A DNA stretch of 64,000 bases from Bacillus sp. OV322 (lineage in GTDB: Bacteria > Bacillota > Bacilli > Bacillales > DSM-1321): the NCBI RefSeq assembly GCF_900112495.1, contig NZ_FOMA01000001.1, positions 620,001 through 684,000 of the forward strand, in the 5' to 3' direction. Every line of letters begins with the position of its first letter. The stretch's first letter is position 1. The notes beneath the pieces were generated by a model. It was not told the DNA's origin and did no database searches. It was given only the letters and a program-made list of their open reading frames with translations. Positions 53,159 through 63,399 of this stretch are shown in pieces. A program made the translations under genes and the position numbers.

Positions 53159-53366
53159 GAATGGGGGTCACGAAGACATTGCCGCAGGCCGAGGCGAGGC
53201 GTTCTTAGTCTTTGTTCCCCTAAACAGGCACTTGCGCTTTTTAATCCAGCTTCAGTGCCCAGCCTCTCGAGGTCATAATTCACGAAAGAATTGAAGTCAA
53301 AGAGCGCCTTCTATTCTTCCGCGCCTTATGCTGGTCAAGGCTAAACAGGCACTTGCGCTTTTTGGG
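53159..53366. repeat. Diverged copies of the 43.6-44.1 kb repeat family between priA and def
   Basis: The block has ATGGGGGTCACGAAGAC, TTGCCGCAGG, GGCGTTCTTAGTCTTTG, and AATCCAGCTTCAGTGCCC, then CAAAGAGCGCCTTCTATTC. All have counterparts in the repeat at 43594-44121, at lower identity. It fills much of the 503-bp gap. The remaining part (53376-53527) holds the def upstream region, with a TATAAT at 53391-53396 that lacks a good -35. Confidence 0.7.
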
Positions 53367-53527
53367 GATGAAGATTTTTGTTTTTTAGCTTATAATGGTT
53401 TCTAGTTGTTGAGACTTCAGTTTCCTGCCGGCTGCCTGGTTTGTTTACGGAAGCCGGCTGATTAATTAATAGGGTTGTTTTTAAGCGGAGAACGTGTGCC
53501 GTTTTTATATAGGAGGTTTATTTTATA

Positions 53528-54013
53528 TTGGCTATATTACCGATTGTTATGTTTCCGGATAAAATTCTGGAACAAAAATGTGATAAAGTTACGAATTTTG
53601 ACCGAAATTTGGCCAAGCTGCTAAATAATATGCACGAAACGATGATTGAAGCTGATGGCGTGGGGCTGGCTGCTCCGCAAATCGGCTTGAGGAAAATGAT
53701 TGCTGTAGTCGAGATTGATGACGAATCAGGTGTAATAGAATTAATCAACCCTGTTATTGTTGAACAGGACGGAGAACAAACGGGACCTGAAGGATGCCTT
53801 AGTTTCCCTGATATTTATGGAGAAGTGAAACGAGCTTACAAAATAAAGGTTCAGGCACAGGACAGAAAAGGCCATCACTACGAAATCGAAGCAGAGGATT
53901 TTCTGGCAAGGGCAATCCAGCATGAAATAGACCATTTAAATGGCATTTTATTTACAAGCAAAATTACACATTATTTAACACAAGAAGAATTGGAAGGATA
54001 TGAAGAAGAATGA
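53528..54013 (+). CDS. def: Peptide deformylase Def
   Basis: Metalloenzyme that removes the formyl group from new proteins. It has 161 aa from TTG 53528, with AGGAGG 11 nt upstream (a wide gap). The three motifs are [10 protein letters not shown] (about 42-51), EGCLSFP and QHEIDHLNG, which hold the metal-binding Cys and two His. Size and motifs fit the type 1 enzyme rather than the longer Gram-positive type 2 deformylase. Its stop overlaps the fmt start (ATGA). Confidence 0.97.
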   Translation: MAILPIVMFPDKILEQKCDKVTNFDRNLAKLLNNMHETMIEADGVGLAAPQIGLRKMIAVVEIDDESGVIELINPVIVEQDGEQTGPEGCLSFPDIYGEVKRAYKIKVQAQDRKGHHYEIEAEDFLARAIQHEIDHLNGILFTSKITHYLTQEELEGYEEE

Positions 54014-54969
54014 CAAAAATTGTTTTTATGGGAACGCCTGATTTTTCGGTGCCAGTCCTTCAGCGGCTCATCACGGATGGATATGAAGTCATCGGGGTTG
54101 TCACCCAGCCTGACCGCCCTGTGGGAAGAAAAAGGGTGCTTACACCGCCGCCGGTCAAAATCGAAGCAGAAAAACACGGAATCCCTGTATTTCAGCCGGA
54201 AAAAATCCGCGTGAAAGAAGAGTTGGATAAAATAATCTCATTAAAACCGGATTTAGTCGTTACAGCGGCTTTTGGACAGATTCTTCCTAATGAACTTCTT
54301 GATTCTCCGACATTAGGCTGCATCAATGTGCATGCCTCACTGCTTCCGGAACTAAGAGGAGGAGCTCCAATTCATTACGCAATCCTCCAGGGAAAAGAAA
54401 AAACCGGCATAACGATCATGTATATGGCGGAAAAATTGGATGCCGGAGATATTCTGACCAAAGCTGTAGTGGATATAGAGGAAAATGATAATGTAGGGAC
54501 TCTGCATGAAAAGCTAAGTGCTGCAGGAGCTGATTTATTATCTGAAACCATTCCTAAACTCATCAAGGGTGAATTGTCCCCAATTAAACAAAATGATGAG
54601 GAGGCTACATTTGCACCAAATATAAAGCGTGCTGATGAGAAAATAAAATGGGATCATTCAGGTGAAGATATTTATAATCAAATTCGCGGGTTGAATCCTT
54701 GGCCGATCTCTTACACTTTGATGAACGGGGAAGTTTTAAAAATCTGGGAAGCGGCAAAACTGCATACTGACAAAGAAAAACCTCCAGGTGAAATTATTTC
54801 AATTGAAGATAATGGGATTTTAGTAGCAACCGGAAATAAGACTGCCGTATTAATCACGGAGCTGCAGCCGTCCGGGAAGAAAAGAATGAGTGCAAAAGAT
54901 TACTTGCGCGGTGCCGGTTCGTTTATTACAGCCGGATTGAAGTTAGGAGAAGAGAATGAGTCAAAATAA
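54010..54969 (+). CDS. fmt: Methionyl-tRNA formyltransferase Fmt
   Basis: Formylates Met-tRNA for translation start, opposite in function to Def, with which it is coupled. It has 319 aa. The N-terminal catalytic domain has [15 protein letters not shown] and [20 protein letters not shown], with the Asn-His-Asp site. The C-terminal domain (about 205-310) has [11 protein letters not shown]. Confidence 0.97.
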   Translation: MTKIVFMGTPDFSVPVLQRLITDGYEVIGVVTQPDRPVGRKRVLTPPPVKIEAEKHGIPVFQPEKIRVKEELDKIISLKPDLVVTAAFGQILPNELLDSPTLGCINVHASLLPELRGGAPIHYAILQGKEKTGITIMYMAEKLDAGDILTKAVVDIEENDNVGTLHEKLSAAGADLLSETIPKLIKGELSPIKQNDEEATFAPNIKRADEKIKWDHSGEDIYNQIRGLNPWPISYTLMNGEVLKIWEAAKLHTDKEKPPGEIISIEDNGILVATGNKTAVLITELQPSGKKRMSAKDYLRGAGSFITAGLKLGEENESK

Positions 54970-56305
54970 GAAAAATGTCCGAGAAATAGCATTGGATGTT
55001 ATAGAATCAGTTGAAAAAAATCAGGCATACAGTAACTTATTGCTGAACACTGTCATTAATAAAAATAAGCTGTCCCAAGCAGACAGCGCACTGCTTACGG
55101 AAATTGCTTATGGCACCATACAAAGGAAAATGACACTGGATTATTATTTGCAGCCGTTTATCAAGAACCAAAAGAAAACACTTTCCTGGGTCATCAATCT
55201 TCTGAGGCTGTCGTTGTATCAAACCATCTACCTAGACAAAGTCCCTGATCATGCGATTATTTTCGAAGCTGTAGAAATTGCCAAGAAGCGCGGCCATAAG
55301 GGGATTTCCTCTATGGTAAATGGAGTACTGAGAAACATTCAGCGAAATGGCGTTCCTTCATTGGAAGATATTGAAGACGAAGCAAAAAAGATATCCATAT
55401 CAACAAGCACCCCCGAGTGGCTTGTTGAACGCTGGATTGGACAGCTTGGGAAAGAAAGAACCGAAGAAATGTGCGAGCTGAACCTGATACCGCCAGTACA
55501 GACAGCAAGGGTAAATACGAAAAAAATTACCAGGGATGAGCTGATCAGCGCATTAACAGAGGAAGGGTTTCAAGTCGAGAAAAGTACCATCATACCTGAA
55601 GCAATACATTCCCTTAGCGGAAATCTTGCTCATTCGGAAAGCTATTCAATGGGTCTTCTTTCCATTCAGGATGAAAGCTCCATGATGGCTGCATATGCAC
55701 TGGGAGCCAGCGGCAATGATATGGTTCTTGATTGCTGTGCGGCACCTGGAGGCAAAACGACTCATATTGCAGAAGGTTTGTCGACTGGGCAGGTTACTGC
55801 TCTTGATCTTCATGAACATAAAGTGAAGCTGATTAAAGAACAATCGGAACGGCTGGGTCTAAGGAATATTAAAGTTTTGGCATATGACAGCAGGAAAGTG
55901 CAGGAAGTTTTTAATAAGGAAGGATTTGACCGGATCCTTGTAGATGCCCCGTGTTCAGGACTTGGCGTCATGCGCAGAAAGCCTGATGTAAAGTATACAA
56001 AATCAAAAGATGATATAATGAGACTGTCCGTCATTCAGCAAAATCTTCTCGAGGCAGCTGCACCGCTCCTCAAAAAGGGAGGAAGGCTGATTTACAGCAC
56101 ATGCACAGTAGACAGGGAAGAAAATGATGAAGTCGCAGAAGCGTTTTTGGCGGCTAATCCCGATTTTGAAATGGATACGGAATTGAAGGACAGAATGCCG
56201 GATGGAATTAAACCATTCGCAGTTAATCATAAAATCCAGGTCTTGCCTCAGGATTTTGGCGGCGATGGCTTTTTCATTGCCAGCTTTAGAAAGAAGGTAC
56301 AGTAA
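54956..56305 (+). CDS. rsmB: 16S rRNA (cytosine(967)-C5)-methyltransferase RsmB
   Basis: SAM-dependent m5C methyltransferase of 449 aa that overlaps fmt by 14 bases. An NusB-like N-terminal domain (about 1-140) is followed by the methylase domain with [15 protein letters not shown]. The catalytic Cys pair is in [15 protein letters not shown] and [11 protein letters not shown]. rlmN starts at the very next base after its stop. Confidence 0.96.
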   Translation: MSQNKKNVREIALDVIESVEKNQAYSNLLLNTVINKNKLSQADSALLTEIAYGTIQRKMTLDYYLQPFIKNQKKTLSWVINLLRLSLYQTIYLDKVPDHAIIFEAVEIAKKRGHKGISSMVNGVLRNIQRNGVPSLEDIEDEAKKISISTSTPEWLVERWIGQLGKERTEEMCELNLIPPVQTARVNTKKITRDELISALTEEGFQVEKSTIIPEAIHSLSGNLAHSESYSMGLLSIQDESSMMAAYALGASGNDMVLDCCAAPGGKTTHIAEGLSTGQVTALDLHEHKVKLIKEQSERLGLRNIKVLAYDSRKVQEVFNKEGFDRILVDAPCSGLGVMRRKPDVKYTKSKDDIMRLSVIQQNLLEAAAPLLKKGGRLIYSTCTVDREENDEVAEAFLAANPDFEMDTELKDRMPDGIKPFAVNHKIQVLPQDFGGDGFFIASFRKKVQ

Positions 56306-57397
56306 ATGGCAGAAGTGTTAACAGTAAGAAATAAAAAAGAAAAATCTCAGGAGAAGCCTTCCATCTATTCACTCGAGCTGCATCAGTTAAGGGAGTGGCT
56401 TTCAGATAACGGCGAAAAGCCATTCAGGGCAGAACAGGTATATGACTGGCTATACAAAAAAAGAGTCGGAAGCTTTGAAGAAATGTCCAATTTAAATAAA
56501 GGGCTTCGCGACAAATTAGAGGACAGCTTTTCCATAACAACTCTAAATACATTAATACAGCAAACATCAAACGATGGCACAATCAAGTTTTTATTCGAAC
56601 TCCATGACGGGTATTCCATTGAAACAGTTTTAATGCGCCATGAATATGGTAATTCAGTTTGTGTCACTACACAGGTAGGGTGCCGTATTGGCTGTACATT
56701 CTGTGCTTCCACGCTTGGAGGATTAAAACGGAATCTTGAAGCAGGAGAAATCGTCGCACAAGTCGTAAAAGTACAGCAGGCGCTCGATGAAACTGGCGAA
56801 AGAGTAAGTTCTGTCGTTATAATGGGTATAGGTGAACCATTTGACAATTATGACCATATGCTTTCATTCCTTAAAAATATTAATCACGAAAAAGGATTGA
56901 ATATTGGTGCCCGCCATATCACGGTTTCAACGAGCGGAATCATCCCGAAAATTTATAAGTTTGCGGATGAAGAAATGCAGATAAACTTTGCCATTTCCCT
57001 GCATGCCCCAAATTCAGAGCTTAGAAGCAAGCTTATGCCGATCAACCGTGCCTATAAGCTTCCAGATCTTATCGAAGCTGTGAAATATTATACAGAAAAG
57101 ACAGGCAGAAGAATCAGCTTTGAATATGGCCTGTTTGGCGGTGAAAATGATCAGGTAGAGCATGCAGAAGAGCTTGCAAGGCTGATTAAAGGCATTAAGT
57201 GCCATGTGAATTTAATTCCGGTTAACTATGTGCCGGAACGCAACTATGTGAGAACACCTCGGGAACAAATTTTCCTTTTTGAAAAAACGCTGAAAAACCA
57301 TGGTGTCAACGTTACGATCCGCAGGGAACAAGGCTCGGATATTGACGCTGCATGCGGCCAGCTTCGGGCTAAGGAGCGAAAAGAAGAGACGAGGTGA
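56306..57397 (+). CDS. rlmN: Dual-specificity RNA methyltransferase RlmN
   Basis: Radical SAM enzyme that forms 2-methyladenosine at A2503 of 23S rRNA and A37 of some tRNAs. It has 363 aa. The iron-sulfur Cys are C126, C130 and C133 in [12 protein letters not shown] conserved Cys near the C-terminal end (DAACGQL) fits the mono-thiol intermediate. It follows rsmB directly and precedes prpC by four bases. Confidence 0.97.
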   Translation: MAEVLTVRNKKEKSQEKPSIYSLELHQLREWLSDNGEKPFRAEQVYDWLYKKRVGSFEEMSNLNKGLRDKLEDSFSITTLNTLIQQTSNDGTIKFLFELHDGYSIETVLMRHEYGNSVCVTTQVGCRIGCTFCASTLGGLKRNLEAGEIVAQVVKVQQALDETGERVSSVVIMGIGEPFDNYDHMLSFLKNINHEKGLNIGARHITVSTSGIIPKIYKFADEEMQINFAISLHAPNSELRSKLMPINRAYKLPDLIEAVKYYTEKTGRRISFEYGLFGGENDQVEHAEELARLIKGIKCHVNLIPVNYVPERNYVRTPREQIFLFEKTLKNHGVNVTIRREQGSDIDAACGQLRAKERKEETR

Positions 57398-57401
57398 ACC
57401 T

Positions 57402-58151
57402 ATGAAGGCAATATTTATGACAGACAGAGGAAAGGTCCGCCAGCATAATGAAGATAATGGCGGTATCTTTCTTAATCCGCAAGGCGTCCGCCTTGCCATC
57501 GTTGCAGATGGCATGGGCGGCCACCGTGCCGGTGATGTTGCCAGTGAAATGACGATAGATTATATGAGCAAAAGCTGGTCGCAGTCTGTTGACATTCTAT
57601 CTCCGGATGATGCAGAGGAATGGTTTCGCGACCACATAGTCAAAGTGAACAAACTGCTGTTTGAGCATTCGGAAAAGAACACAGAATGCCAGGGTATGGG
57701 GACAACCATTGTTGCTGCCATATGTACGGAGGCTTTTATTACGATTGCCAATATAGGTGACAGCAGATGTTATTTATTTGACGGAAGCGAATTCAAGCAG
57801 GTTACTGAAGATCATTCTTTAGTTAATGAACTTGTCCGGTCTGGGCAGATTTCGAGGGAAGATGCAGAGCATCATCCGCGGAAGAATGTTTTATTGCGCG
57901 CTTTGGGAACAGAGTTATATGTGGAGATTGATATAGCGACCATTTACATGGATCGGGGCAGCTTGCTTTTATTATGCTCTGACGGCCTGTCCAATAAACT
58001 AAATGCAGATGATATGAAGAATATTGTGCTGAGAGAAAAGCAGCTCCAGGATAAAGCGGGTTCTTTGATCGGCCAGGCCAATCAAAATGGCGGAGAAGAC
58101 AATATCACCCTAGTGCTTGTTGAATTTTCGAATGAAAGCGAAAGCGGGTGA
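57402..58151 (+). CDS. prpC: PP2C-type phosphoprotein phosphatase PrpC (Stp)
   Basis: Mn-dependent Ser/Thr phosphatase that reverses PrkC phosphorylation. It has 249 aa from ATG 57402, behind GAGGTG. PP2C metal motifs are VRQHNEDN, VADGMGGHRAGDVAS, GDSRCYLF, CSDGLSNK and GGEDNITLV. An upstream frame in continuity overlaps rlmN and is not used. Its end overlaps the prkC ribosome site. Confidence 0.97.
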   Translation: MKAIFMTDRGKVRQHNEDNGGIFLNPQGVRLAIVADGMGGHRAGDVASEMTIDYMSKSWSQSVDILSPDDAEEWFRDHIVKVNKLLFEHSEKNTECQGMGTTIVAAICTEAFITIANIGDSRCYLFDGSEFKQVTEDHSLVNELVRSGQISREDAEHHPRKNVLLRALGTELYVEIDIATIYMDRGSLLLLCSDGLSNKLNADDMKNIVLREKQLQDKAGSLIGQANQNGGEDNITLVLVEFSNESESG

Positions 58152-58156
58152 GTGGG

Positions 58157-60187
58157 ATGCTGATCGGTAAAAGAATTAATGGCCGCTACAAGCTGTTGGA
58201 TATGGTTGGCGGCGGAGGAATGGCCAATGTGTACCTTGCAAGGGATATGATCCTTGAACGCGAGGTGGCATTAAAAATTCTGCGCATGGATTTTAACAAT
58301 GATGAAGAATTCATCAAACGTTTTAATCGTGAAGCCCAATCCGCAACTAGCCTTGCCCACCCTAATATTGTGAGCATATATGACGTCGGGGAAGAAGACG
58401 ATATCTATTATATCGTGATGGAATATGTTAATGGCCTCACATTAAAGCAATACATACAAAAGCATTATCCTGTTCCGATAAGAAAAGCGCTGGATATTAT
58501 GAAACAAATTACAGCAGCCATTTCACATGCCCATCATAACGGAATTATCCACAGGGATATTAAGCCGCAAAACATTCTTATTGATGAACAGGGAACCGTG
58601 AAGATCACGGACTTTGGCATAGCCATGGCACTCAGTTCCACAAATATTACCCAGACAAATGCTGTTCTGGGATCCGTCCATTACCTTTCTCCAGAACAGG
58701 CACGAGGAGGAATGGCTAATAAAAAGTCAGATATTTACTCGCTTGGGATTGTTATGTTTGAACTTCTGACAGGAAGGCTGCCGTTTTCCGGGGAGTCGGC
58801 TGTTTCTATTGCCCTTAAACATCTTCAGTCAGAAACCCCGTCGCCAAAGCGCTGGAATCCGGCAATCCCGCAAAGCGTAGAAAATATTATTCTGAAAGCT
58901 ACTGCCAAGGACTCTTATTACCGCTATGAAAGTGTAGATGCGTTGGAAGAGGATATCAGAACTGCACTTGACCCTGAAAGGCAGAATGAAAAGCCCTTCA
59001 TCATTCCAATGGATGATGATGCTACCAAAGCCATCCCGATCATAACCCAAGACAGTATTTCCAATTATGATGAAACTATTGTCAGAGGACACGAGAAGTC
59101 TGCAGATCCTGTTGATAAACAGGCAGGAGCCGAGGAACCAGAGCCCGTGGTGAAACCGGATGGAAAAAAGCTTAACAACAAGAAGAAAAAGAAAACCAAA
59201 ACCAAAACCAAGAAAAGACGGAAAAGGCTGCCTATTATTCTAGTCACTACTTTTGTGGTATTAGCCTTGCTCGGAGTAATGGCCCTTACAGTATTCCCTA
59301 ACCTGTTTGCTGCAAAAGAAATTAAGATTCCAAGTGTTAAAAATGAAAATCTTGATGATGCAATGACTCTTTTGCTCGATAAGGGATTGGCAATAGGAGA
59401 AACTATAAAGCTTGAAGATGAAGATGTTCCAGATGGAAAGGTGATCAAAACAGATCCGGCAGAAGGCCAGGTAGTCAAAGAAGGAACCGAAGTGAATATC
59501 TACCAAAGTATTGGCAGGGAAAAGACCGATGTCGCGGATTATAGGGATATGGATATCGATGATGTAAGATCCAGCCTTAAAAAGTTGGGTATCAAAAATA
59601 TAAACATCACAGAAGAATATGATGACAGCGATGCGGGTACCATCCTTTCGCAATATCCTGGAGCAGGATTGAAAATTGTGCCTTCTGATACAGTATTTGA
59701 TTTTACAGTAAGCAAGGGCCCGGAAAAAGTAACTTTAAGAGATTTAACAAAGTACAGTAAAGCGAGCCTGGATGATTATGAAGCAGAAACGGGAATTACC
59801 ATCGATTCAGATAAAGCAGAGTATAATGATGCCATTTCTGAAGGTCTGGTCATATCTCAGTCCCCTTCTGCCGGCACGGAGATTAAAAAAGGCAGCACGG
59901 TCAGTGTCATACTTTCAAAAGGGGCAAAGGAACCGCCGCCTAAAACGGTCAGCAAAGAAGTTTCTATCGACTATGAACCAGATACCGAAGGGAAATCCCA
60001 GCTGGTGAAAATTTATATAAGTGACCTGACAAGAACCATGAAGGAGCCGGCAGATAGCTTTACAATCACCAGTCCTGACAAAAGAAAAATTGAGCTTACA
60101 ATCCCTTTTAACGATAAAGCGGAAATCAAAGTAATGAGAGACGATCAGGTCATCATGGACGAGCAGGTGCCATATCCGGAAGATTGA
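58157..60187 (+). CDS. prkC: PASTA-domain Ser/Thr protein kinase PrkC
   Basis: Membrane kinase that binds muropeptides and signals to targets such as elongation and germination factors. It has 676 aa from ATG 58157, against 648 in B. subtilis. The kinase domain (about 10-270) has GGGGMANVYLAR, the ATP Lys in VALKIL, HRDIKPQN with Asp134 and DFGIAMAL. A Lys/Thr-rich basic stretch (about 335-357) precedes one membrane helix (about 360-382). Three PASTA repeats and an extra C-terminal beta domain follow. Start choice is supported by Asp134, the same number as in B. subtilis. Confidence 0.97.
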   Translation: MLIGKRINGRYKLLDMVGGGGMANVYLARDMILEREVALKILRMDFNNDEEFIKRFNREAQSATSLAHPNIVSIYDVGEEDDIYYIVMEYVNGLTLKQYIQKHYPVPIRKALDIMKQITAAISHAHHNGIIHRDIKPQNILIDEQGTVKITDFGIAMALSSTNITQTNAVLGSVHYLSPEQARGGMANKKSDIYSLGIVMFELLTGRLPFSGESAVSIALKHLQSETPSPKRWNPAIPQSVENIILKATAKDSYYRYESVDALEEDIRTALDPERQNEKPFIIPMDDDATKAIPIITQDSISNYDETIVRGHEKSADPVDKQAGAEEPEPVVKPDGKKLNNKKKKKTKTKTKKRRKRLPIILVTTFVVLALLGVMALTVFPNLFAAKEIKIPSVKNENLDDAMTLLLDKGLAIGETIKLEDEDVPDGKVIKTDPAEGQVVKEGTEVNIYQSIGREKTDVADYRDMDIDDVRSSLKKLGIKNINITEEYDDSDAGTILSQYPGAGLKIVPSDTVFDFTVSKGPEKVTLRDLTKYSKASLDDYEAETGITIDSDKAEYNDAISEGLVISQSPSAGTEIKKGSTVSVILSKGAKEPPPKTVSKEVSIDYEPDTEGKSQLVKIYISDLTRTMKEPADSFTITSPDKRKIELTIPFNDKAEIKVMRDDQVIMDEQVPYPED

Positions 60188-60208
60188 CTTTAAAAAAGGA
60201 GTGAGGCT

Positions 60209-61090
60209 ATGCCGGAGGGCAAAATTATAAAAGCACTAAGCGGTTTTTACTATGTGCTGGACGGCGGGAATGTGATTCAATGCCGCGGCAGGGGAGTATT
60301 CCGTCTGAATAAAGTGACTCCGCTTGTTGGCGACTCAGTTGTATATCAGGCTGAAAATCCAACGGACGGCTATATTTTAGAAGTGAAAGACCGGAAAAAT
60401 GAGCTGGTCCGGCCGCCGATTGCCAATATAGATCAGGCTATCCTTGTATTTTCTGCGGTCGAACCTGACTTCAGCACGGCCCTGCTGGACCGTTTTTTGG
60501 CTTTGATAGAAGATAATGAAGTTGAGCCGATAATCTGTATCAGCAAAATGGACTTGCTGCAGGAGTCCAAGGTAAAAGAAATTGAAAAATATATCGCCGA
60601 TTATAAAAAAACTGGATATGCAGTGATCACCACTTCTTCAAAAACAAACGAAGGGATTGAAAAGCTGCAGCCGTATTTACAGGGTAAAACCAGTGTTTTT
60701 GCAGGGCAGTCCGGCGTAGGGAAATCATCCTTGCTTAATGCCATGAAGCCCGAACTCAAACTCAAGACAAATGATATCTCCTCACATCTTGGCCGGGGAA
60801 AGCACACAACCCGGCATGTTGAACTGATCCATGTAGGTTCTGGACTTGTGGCGGATACGCCCGGCTTCAGTTCGCTTGATTTTTTGGAGATGGAGGCTGA
60901 AAGGCTTTCATATTGTTTTCCTGAAATCTATCAGACAGGCGAGCGCTGCAAGTTCCGCGGATGCCTTCATGACAAAGAACCAAAGTGTGCAGTAAAAGAA
61001 GCTGTAGAAATCGGAGAAATACCTCAATACAGGTACAATCATTATCTGCAGTTTTTAGAAGAAATAAAAGACAGAAAGCCGAGGTACTAA
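60209..61090 (+). CDS. rsgA: Ribosome small subunit-dependent GTPase RsgA (CpgA)
   Basis: Circularly permuted GTPase that checks late 30S assembly. It has 293 aa. The N-terminal OB fold is followed by G4 (CISKMDLL), G1 ([12 protein letters not shown], about 170-181) and G3 (DTPGFSS), the permuted order. A zinc site uses [14 protein letters not shown] at the end. It follows prkC after 21 bases. Confidence 0.97.
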   Translation: MPEGKIIKALSGFYYVLDGGNVIQCRGRGVFRLNKVTPLVGDSVVYQAENPTDGYILEVKDRKNELVRPPIANIDQAILVFSAVEPDFSTALLDRFLALIEDNEVEPIICISKMDLLQESKVKEIEKYIADYKKTGYAVITTSSKTNEGIEKLQPYLQGKTSVFAGQSGVGKSSLLNAMKPELKLKTNDISSHLGRGKHTTRHVELIHVGSGLVADTPGFSSLDFLEMEAERLSYCFPEIYQTGERCKFRGCLHDKEPKCAVKEAVEIGEIPQYRYNHYLQFLEEIKDRKPRY

Positions 61091-61092
61091 AA

Positions 61093-61737
61093 ATGGTTAA
61101 AATCGCACCATCAATCTTATCAGCAGATTTTGCAAAATTGGGGGCAGAAATCACGGATGTCGAAAAAGGAGGAGCAGACTTCATTCATGTTGATGTAATG
61201 GATGGAAAATTTGTTCCGAATATTACCATCGGCCCGCTGATTGTTGAAGCAATCCGTCCAGTTACAAATCTTCCTCTGGATGTTCATTTAATGATTGAAG
61301 ACCCTGATTCATACATTGAAGCTTTCGCGAAGGCAGGCGCAGATATTCTGACTGTGCATGTAGAGGAATGCAGACATCTGCACCGCACTATCCAATTGAT
61401 TAAATCTCATGGAGTGAAGGCGGGAGTGGTCTTGAACCCTGCTACTCCGGTTTCGACTATACAGCATGTTATCAATGACATTGATATGGTATTGCTGATG
61501 ACGGTCAATCCTGGGTTTGGAGGCCAAAAGTTCATTGAATCTGTATTGCCTAAAATTTCTGAAGTCAAAGCATTGGCTGAGGAAAAAGGTGCTGCAATTG
61601 ACATTGAAGTCGATGGCGGTGTAAATGAGGAAACAGCAAGGCTATGTGTTGAACATGGAGCAACTGTCTTGGTTGCGGGATCTGCTGTTTTTAATCAGGA
61701 AGACCGGAAAGCTGCCATCGGAAAACTGCGTAGCTAG
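61093..61737 (+). CDS. rpe: Ribulose-phosphate 3-epimerase Rpe
   Basis: Pentose phosphate TIM-barrel enzyme that interconverts ribulose 5-phosphate and xylulose 5-phosphate. It has 214 aa from ATG 61093, two bases after rsgA. Metal-binding residues lie in [20 protein letters not shown] and [19 protein letters not shown] is the C-terminal acid. No upstream extension is needed. A terminator follows. Confidence 0.97.
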   Translation: MVKIAPSILSADFAKLGAEITDVEKGGADFIHVDVMDGKFVPNITIGPLIVEAIRPVTNLPLDVHLMIEDPDSYIEAFAKAGADILTVHVEECRHLHRTIQLIKSHGVKAGVVLNPATPVSTIQHVINDIDMVLLMTVNPGFGGQKFIESVLPKISEVKALAEEKGAAIDIEVDGGVNEETARLCVEHGATVLVAGSAVFNQEDRKAAIGKLRS

Positions 61738-61745
61738 ACGCAAGA

Positions 61746-61817
61746 AAGCCGGACTTTAAGCATGTATGGTTTATGGCATCACTTGCCTGCCATATTTGCT
61801 TAAAGGCGGCTTTTTTG
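61746..61817 (+). terminator. Terminator after rpe
   Basis: Stem halves AAGCCGGACTTTAAGCA and TGCTTAAAGGCGGCTT pair with a large loop and are followed by TTTTTT. Confidence 0.8.
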
Positions 61818-61931
61818 TTATAGGCTAAAGATACATATTAACGGGACGTTATGATGATTTGTAAAGGCAGCGGCTGAAGCGGCAAACAATAGGCAAAAAT
61901 AACAGAGCTTAATATAAAAGGGAGGTTTAAC

Positions 61932-62585
61932 ATGATTATTTGCATGCTGGCAGGAGGACCTGTTCATTTATTGCCTGATCTTCTTCCTTATATAAATAAG
62001 GCGGACGTGTGGGTTGGGGCAGACAGAGGTGTGCATCATCTGCTCGAAAGCGGGATTGTTCCTGATGCTGCATTTGGTGACTTTGATTCTGTAACTGAAG
62101 GAGAACTGGAAAACATCCAGCAGAAGCTGGAAAATCTGAAGGTATATCCTTCAGAGAAAAATGAGTCGGACCTGGAGCTTGCCTTTCAATGGGCAATACG
62201 GCAAAAACCAGAAGAAATTTATATTTTGGGGGCAACAGGAGGGCGGCTGGACCACTTTTTCGGAAACATGCAGCTTCTGCTTAAAGAATCAATCCTTCCG
62301 CTGCATAACTCAATTTCCATATACATTGCAGATAAACAAAATACAATCACGGTTAAAACACCGGGAACTTATCAAATCGGCCGTGATCCCGAAAAAAAAT
62401 ACATTTCCTTCATCCCGGCAGCAAGCTGTATTGAAGGGTTAACGCTTCAAGGCTTTAAGTATCCGCTCAAAAACCGCCGTGTAAAGAGAGGCTCTACTCT
62501 TTGCGTCAGCAATGAACTAATTTCTGATATTGGTCATCTTTCCTTTTCTAAAGGCATATTATTGGTGATAAGAAGCAGTGATTAA
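61932..62585 (+). CDS. thiN: Thiamine pyrophosphokinase ThiN (YloS)
   Basis: Makes thiamine pyrophosphate from thiamine and ATP. It has 217 aa. The Asp-rich catalytic part is ADRGVHHLLESGIVPDAAFGDFDSV, and EKNESDLELAF and LGATGGRLDHFFGN follow. GGGAGG lies before ATG 61932. No TPP riboswitch was seen upstream. It is followed by spoVM. Confidence 0.95.
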   Translation: MIICMLAGGPVHLLPDLLPYINKADVWVGADRGVHHLLESGIVPDAAFGDFDSVTEGELENIQQKLENLKVYPSEKNESDLELAFQWAIRQKPEEIYILGATGGRLDHFFGNMQLLLKESILPLHNSISIYIADKQNTITVKTPGTYQIGRDPEKKYISFIPAASCIEGLTLQGFKYPLKNRRVKRGSTLCVSNELISDIGHLSFSKGILLVIRSSD

Positions 62586-62699
62586 AATTCACGCTTGAAT
62601 GAGGATACGGACTTATTTTATTTCCTATATCCCTATTTTGGCTTATCTCGTAAAATGCAGATTCGCTTTAAAAGAAGCGGTTTACAGAGGAGGGGCATT

Positions 62700-62780
62700 A
62701 TGAAATTTTATACAATTAAGCTGCCAAAGGTGCTGGGAGGCCTGGTAAGGGCCATGCTTGGAGCGTTTAAAAAAGGCTGA
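62700..62780 (+). CDS. spoVM: Spore coat morphogenetic peptide SpoVM
   Basis: A 26-residue amphipathic peptide that marks the convex outer forespore membrane and recruits SpoIVA. The sequence begins MKFYTIKLPKVLGGL and ends MLGAFKKG. Pro9, which is needed in B. subtilis for curvature sensing, is kept. GAGGAGGGG precedes the ATG. The gene is easy to miss because of its size. A SigmaE promoter is expected, but I could not identify one with confidence. Confidence 0.96.
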   Translation: MKFYTIKLPKVLGGLVRAMLGAFKKG

Positions 62781-62796
62781 CATAATGAAAACTGCT

Positions 62797-62828
62797 ATAG
62801 CATCCTCTGCGGGGGGTGCTATTTTTTG
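62797..62828 (+). terminator. Terminator after spoVM
   Basis: Stem ATAGCATCC/GGGTGCTAT (one G-T pair) around an 8-nt loop, followed by TTTTT. Confidence 0.85.
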
Positions 62829-62924
62829 ATGCTTCAGGTTTATGCTAAATGAGGATTGAAAAAGGCGTGAGGCAGGTTTTATCTTGTTTCACTAAACCGG
62901 CAAGGGGCGGACAAACCAAAAATA

Positions 62925-62955
62925 GAAAAAAGGCATCCTTTCTGGAAGGATGCCT
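62925..62955 (-). terminator. Terminator of rpmB
   Basis: Stem AGGCATCCTT/AAGGATGCCT around TCTGG. The A run to its left is a T run on the minus strand, just after the rpmB stop. Confidence 0.9.
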
Positions 62956-62960
62956 GTACA

Positions 62961-63149
62961 TTATACGCGTTCTACTTTGCCTGATTTAAGAGCTCTTGCA
63001 GAAACGTATACACGTTTAGGTTTGCCATCAACTAAAATACGCACCTTTTGAAGATTAGCGCCCCAAGTACGCTTGTTAGCGTTCATTGCGTGTGAGCGTT
63101 TGTTACCAGAACGAGTTTTTCTTCCTGTGATTACACATTGACGTGCCAT
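62961..63149 (-). CDS. rpmB: 50S ribosomal protein L28
   Basis: Large subunit protein L28, 62 aa, with [20 protein letters not shown] at the start and [14 protein letters not shown] at the end. TTAGGAGGG precedes the ATG on the minus strand. It does not carry a Cys pair of the CXXC zinc type. It lies between spoVM and yloU and is transcribed in the opposite direction, as in B. subtilis. Confidence 0.98.
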   Translation of the reverse strand: MARQCVITGRKTRSGNKRSHAMNANKRTWGANLQKVRILVDGKPKRVYVSARALKSGKVERV

Positions 63150-63218
63150 GTTAAATTCCCTCCTAACTACAGCAAGCTTAAGTTACAATCAATCTTAAGT
63201 CTTTAGAAATACTTTAAT

Positions 63219-63247
63219 AATTTACCATACCTAAAACGATAATGCAA
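63219..63247 (-). promoter_or_regulatory. Promoter of rpmB
   Basis: On the minus strand TTGCAT (63247-63242) and TAAATT (63224-63219) are 17 bp apart, about 70 bp before the start codon. Confidence 0.65.
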
Positions 63248-63279
63248 TACTTCTGTGCATTACTTTCAAGAAAAAAACC

Positions 63280-63311
63280 TTGACATAGACTTAGGGGGAT
63301 TGATTTATAAT
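63280..63311 (+). promoter_or_regulatory. Possible promoter of yloU-fakA
   Basis: TTGACA at 63280-63285 and TATAAT at 63306-63311 are both perfect, but the spacer is 20 bp. Either the spacing is unusual or another -35 is used. Confidence 0.5.
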
Positions 63312-63399
63312 AGTACCGTAAGACAATAGCTTTTAAATGACCTGACATTATAGTAAAATGTTTTATAGCTAATAAGAGTTTTGGGAGGGGGAACGTATT

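Noticed and set aside
61818-61931. A TPP riboswitch before thiN
   Set aside because: The conserved THI-box segments (CTGAGA and ACCTGA-like) are not present.
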